Of a stretch of DNA of 6,011 bases, positions 4,357-6,011 are shown in pieces (position 1 is the first letter of the stretch; every line of letters begins with the position of its first letter). Under the pieces are notes generated by a model, which saw only the letters and a program-made list of their open reading frames with translations, did no database searches and was not told the origin of the DNA. Origin of the DNA: Bacteroidetes bacterium UBA2322 (GTDB lineage: Bacteria > Bacteroidota > Bacteroidia > Chitinophagales > UBA2359); assembly GCA_002345145.1 (NCBI GenBank), contig DDVC01000234.1:1-6011 (forward strand), in the 5' to 3' direction. Both the position numbers and the translations under genes were made by a program.

Positions 4357-6011
4357 ACGTAGGGCGCTGAATTTTAAACAGGTGGAAAGGTAACTCGGGG
4401 CTTAGTTCTACATAGTTGTACTCTTTATCCCAAATATAGCTGTTGCCACTGATGAGGTCTTTCATGGTCAGTTTTTCGCCGGGCTGAACGCCCATGAGTT
4501 CAAAGGGCAGGCGCACCATACCCCACTGCCGGTGAAAGGGGTCAAGGTTTACCACCATTAGCAGTTGGTTATGGTGGTCGGGGGTGGTTTTGTAGTAGGC
4601 AAGCAGGTGGTTATTTTCAATAGGGCAGAACTGTATATTTTTAAAGTTTTGAAGGGCAAAGTTTTCACGGCGTATTTTATTGAGCAGGGTAATGAGGTAA
4701 GTAAGCCGGTTGGTATGCTCCCAATCCCAGTGTTTAAGCTCGTATTTTTCTGAGTAAAAGTATTCTTCCTTGCCCGGTATGGCTTCATACTGCATAAACT
4801 CAAAAACGGGTCCGTAAATGCCGTAGCTGGAACTTAGGGTAGCAGCCATAAACAAGCGGGTCATAAAAACCGTTTCGTTGCCGGTTTGCATCATGTAGGG
4901 GTTAATATCGGGGGTGTTGGGCCAAAAGTTGGGTCGGAAATACTCTTTGGAGGCAGTTTGCGTAAGCTCTGTCAGGTATTCCATGATTTCTTGTTTGTGG
5001 ATACGCCAGGTGTAATAGGTGTAAGACTGGGTAAATCCGGCTTTGGCAAGTTGGAGCATAACTTTGGGTGCGGTAAAGGCTTCGGCAAGGAACAACACAT
5101 CGGGATATTTTTTCTTTACCTCTTCAATGAGCCATTGCCAAAATCGGAATGGTTTGGTATGCGGGTTGTCCACCCTAAAAATGGTGATACCTTTTTTTAC
5201 CCAGTGCAGCACTACATGCAGCAGCTCGTTCCAGAGGTTTTGCCAATCGGGGCTTTCAAAATAAATGGGTAAAATATCTTGGTATTTTTTTGGCGGGTTT
5301 TCGGCGTATTGCACTGTGCCGTCGGGTCGCCATTTAAACCATTGCGGGTGTTTGGCTACGTAGGGGTGGTCGGGGGCGCATTGCAGGGCTAAATCCATAG
5401 CTATTTCAATGCCTTTGAGTTTTGCCTGGGCAATGAGTTCTTCAAAATCTTGCATGGCGCCCAGTTCCGGGTGAATATCTTTGTGCCCGCCTTTGGCAGA
5501 GCCTATACCCCAAGGCGAACCCACATCATCGGGCTGTGCGGTGGTGGCATTGTTTTTACCTTTCCGATTTACCTCGCCTATGGGGTGAATGGGCGGAAAG
5601 TACAATACATCAAACCCCATGGCAGCTACCCGAGGCAGTAACCGTATGCAGTCTTTAAAAGTACCGTGTTTACCCGGTTCTTGTGAGGCAGAGCGCGGAA
5701 AAAACTCGTACCATGTGCTAAACAAGGCTTTATGCCTATCTACATACACCTGCAAAGATGGGTAAGTTACCGAAAAATTGCGGGTGGGGTAGTTAAGAAA
5801 AATTTGGTGCAGGTTTTCCGATTTTACATGTAAAACGGCTTCGTGGTATCGGGTTTCATCTGTAAACAGTTGTTTAAGGTAGTTGAGCAGCCCTTGCTCC
5901 TCTTCGGTACACATGGGCAGTATTTTGTCAATATATTGGATACCTTCCAGCAGTTCGGAGGTTATGTGTTGTCCGTCGTCTATTTTTCTGCTGCGCCAAT
6001 AGCTAGTATGG
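4352..6011 (-). CDS. glgE: alpha-1,4-glucan:maltose-1-phosphate maltosyltransferase (GlgE), 5' end outside window
   Basis: GlgE transfers maltose from maltose-1-phosphate to the non-reducing end of alpha-1,4-glucans in the cytoplasm, a route to glycogen-like storage polymer. The visible part has 552 codons. The frame stays open to the window edge, and the 32 residues before the first in-frame ATG (5914) continue the family pattern (SELLEGIQYIDK), so that ATG is not the start. Family members have about 650-700 residues, so roughly 100-150 are missing. Counting from the Met at 5914: FPRS (72-75), the barrel strand MGFDVLYFPPIHPIG (99-113), SPWGIGSAKGGH (133-144), DLALQCAPDHP (174-184) and the diagnostic YAENPPKKYQDI (203-214). 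The GH13 catalytic residues are present: nucleophile Asp249 in FRVDNPHTKP, acid/base Glu278 in LAEAF and the third acid Asp336 in NTPDINP. SEKYELKHWDW (388-398) and a C-terminal beta domain follow. No frameshift is seen. The usual partner genes (treS, maltokinase) are not in view. Confidence 0.95.
   Translation of the reverse strand, partial: HTSYWRSRKIDDGQHITSELLEGIQYIDKILPMCTEEEQGLLNYLKQLFTDETRYHEAVLHVKSENLHQIFLNYPTRNFSVTYPSLQVYVDRHKALFSTWYEFFPRSASQEPGKHGTFKDCIRLLPRVAAMGFDVLYFPPIHPIGEVNRKGKNNATTAQPDDVGSPWGIGSAKGGHKDIHPELGAMQDFEELIAQAKLKGIEIAMDLALQCAPDHPYVAKHPQWFKWRPDGTVQYAENPPKKYQDILPIYFESPDWQNLWNELLHVVLHWVKKGITIFRVDNPHTKPFRFWQWLIEEVKKKYPDVLFLAEAFTAPKVMLQLAKAGFTQSYTYYTWRIHKQEIMEYLTELTQTASKEYFRPNFWPNTPDINPYMMQTGNETVFMTRLFMAATLSSSYGIYGPVFEFMQYEAIPGKEEYFYSEKYELKHWDWEHTNRLTYLITLLNKIRRENFALQNFKNIQFCPIENNHLLAYYKTTPDHHNQLLMVVNLDPFHRQWGMVRLPFELMGVQPGEKLTMKDLISGNSYIWDKEYNYVELSPELPFHLFKIQRPTW

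Noticed and set aside
4321..4693. 13-base direct repeat TGAGCAGGGTAAT at 4321-4333 and 4681-4693
   Set aside because: One such match is not surprising in 6 kb; both copies lie inside unrelated coding sequences on opposite strands, and the flanks do not extend the match.
4886..5272. 128-codon plus-strand frame inside glgE
   Set aside because: It is antisense to the catalytic core of GlgE, where all active-site motifs are intact; its Gly/Phe-rich content is that expected from the complementary strand.

Overview
The window looks like chromosomal DNA of a member of the Bacteroidota. Supporting points are a PorV2-like outer-membrane protein of the PorV/PorQ family (known from this phylum and tied to type IX secretion), start codons without a recognisable Shine-Dalgarno sequence, AT-rich intergenic spacers, and moderate GC in the genes. 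I see no sign of a mobile element, CRISPR array, rRNA, tRNA or phage.

Layout from left to right: 1-165 is AT-rich non-coding DNA downstream of a leftward gene. 166-1254 (minus) is a PorV2-like outer-membrane beta-barrel protein with a signal peptide. 1255-1550 is a divergent intergenic region with several inverted repeats. 1551-2444 (plus) is a diacylglycerol-kinase-family lipid kinase, followed after 67 bases by 2512-2937 (plus), a conserved uncharacterised four-helix membrane protein; the two are probably one operon. 2938-3247 is a 310-base gap unusually dense in stem-loops. 3248-4345 (plus) is rmuC, a membrane-anchored coiled-coil protein with a PD-(D/E)XK-like core. 4352-6011 (minus) is the C-terminal 552 codons of glgE, the maltosyltransferase that extends alpha-1,4-glucans from maltose-1-phosphate; its 5' end lies beyond the window. 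rmuC and glgE converge with only 6 bases between their stop codons.

The genes do not form one pathway. They are a mix of envelope biogenesis (PorV2-like), lipid phosphorylation plus a membrane protein, DNA maintenance (RmuC) and storage-glucan synthesis (GlgE). All proteins except the small membrane protein belong to families with a recognised name. The least explained parts are the small membrane protein and the non-coding structure, above all the run of consecutive hairpins between 2961 and 3228 ahead of rmuC. I found no convincing case for a new multi-gene system.
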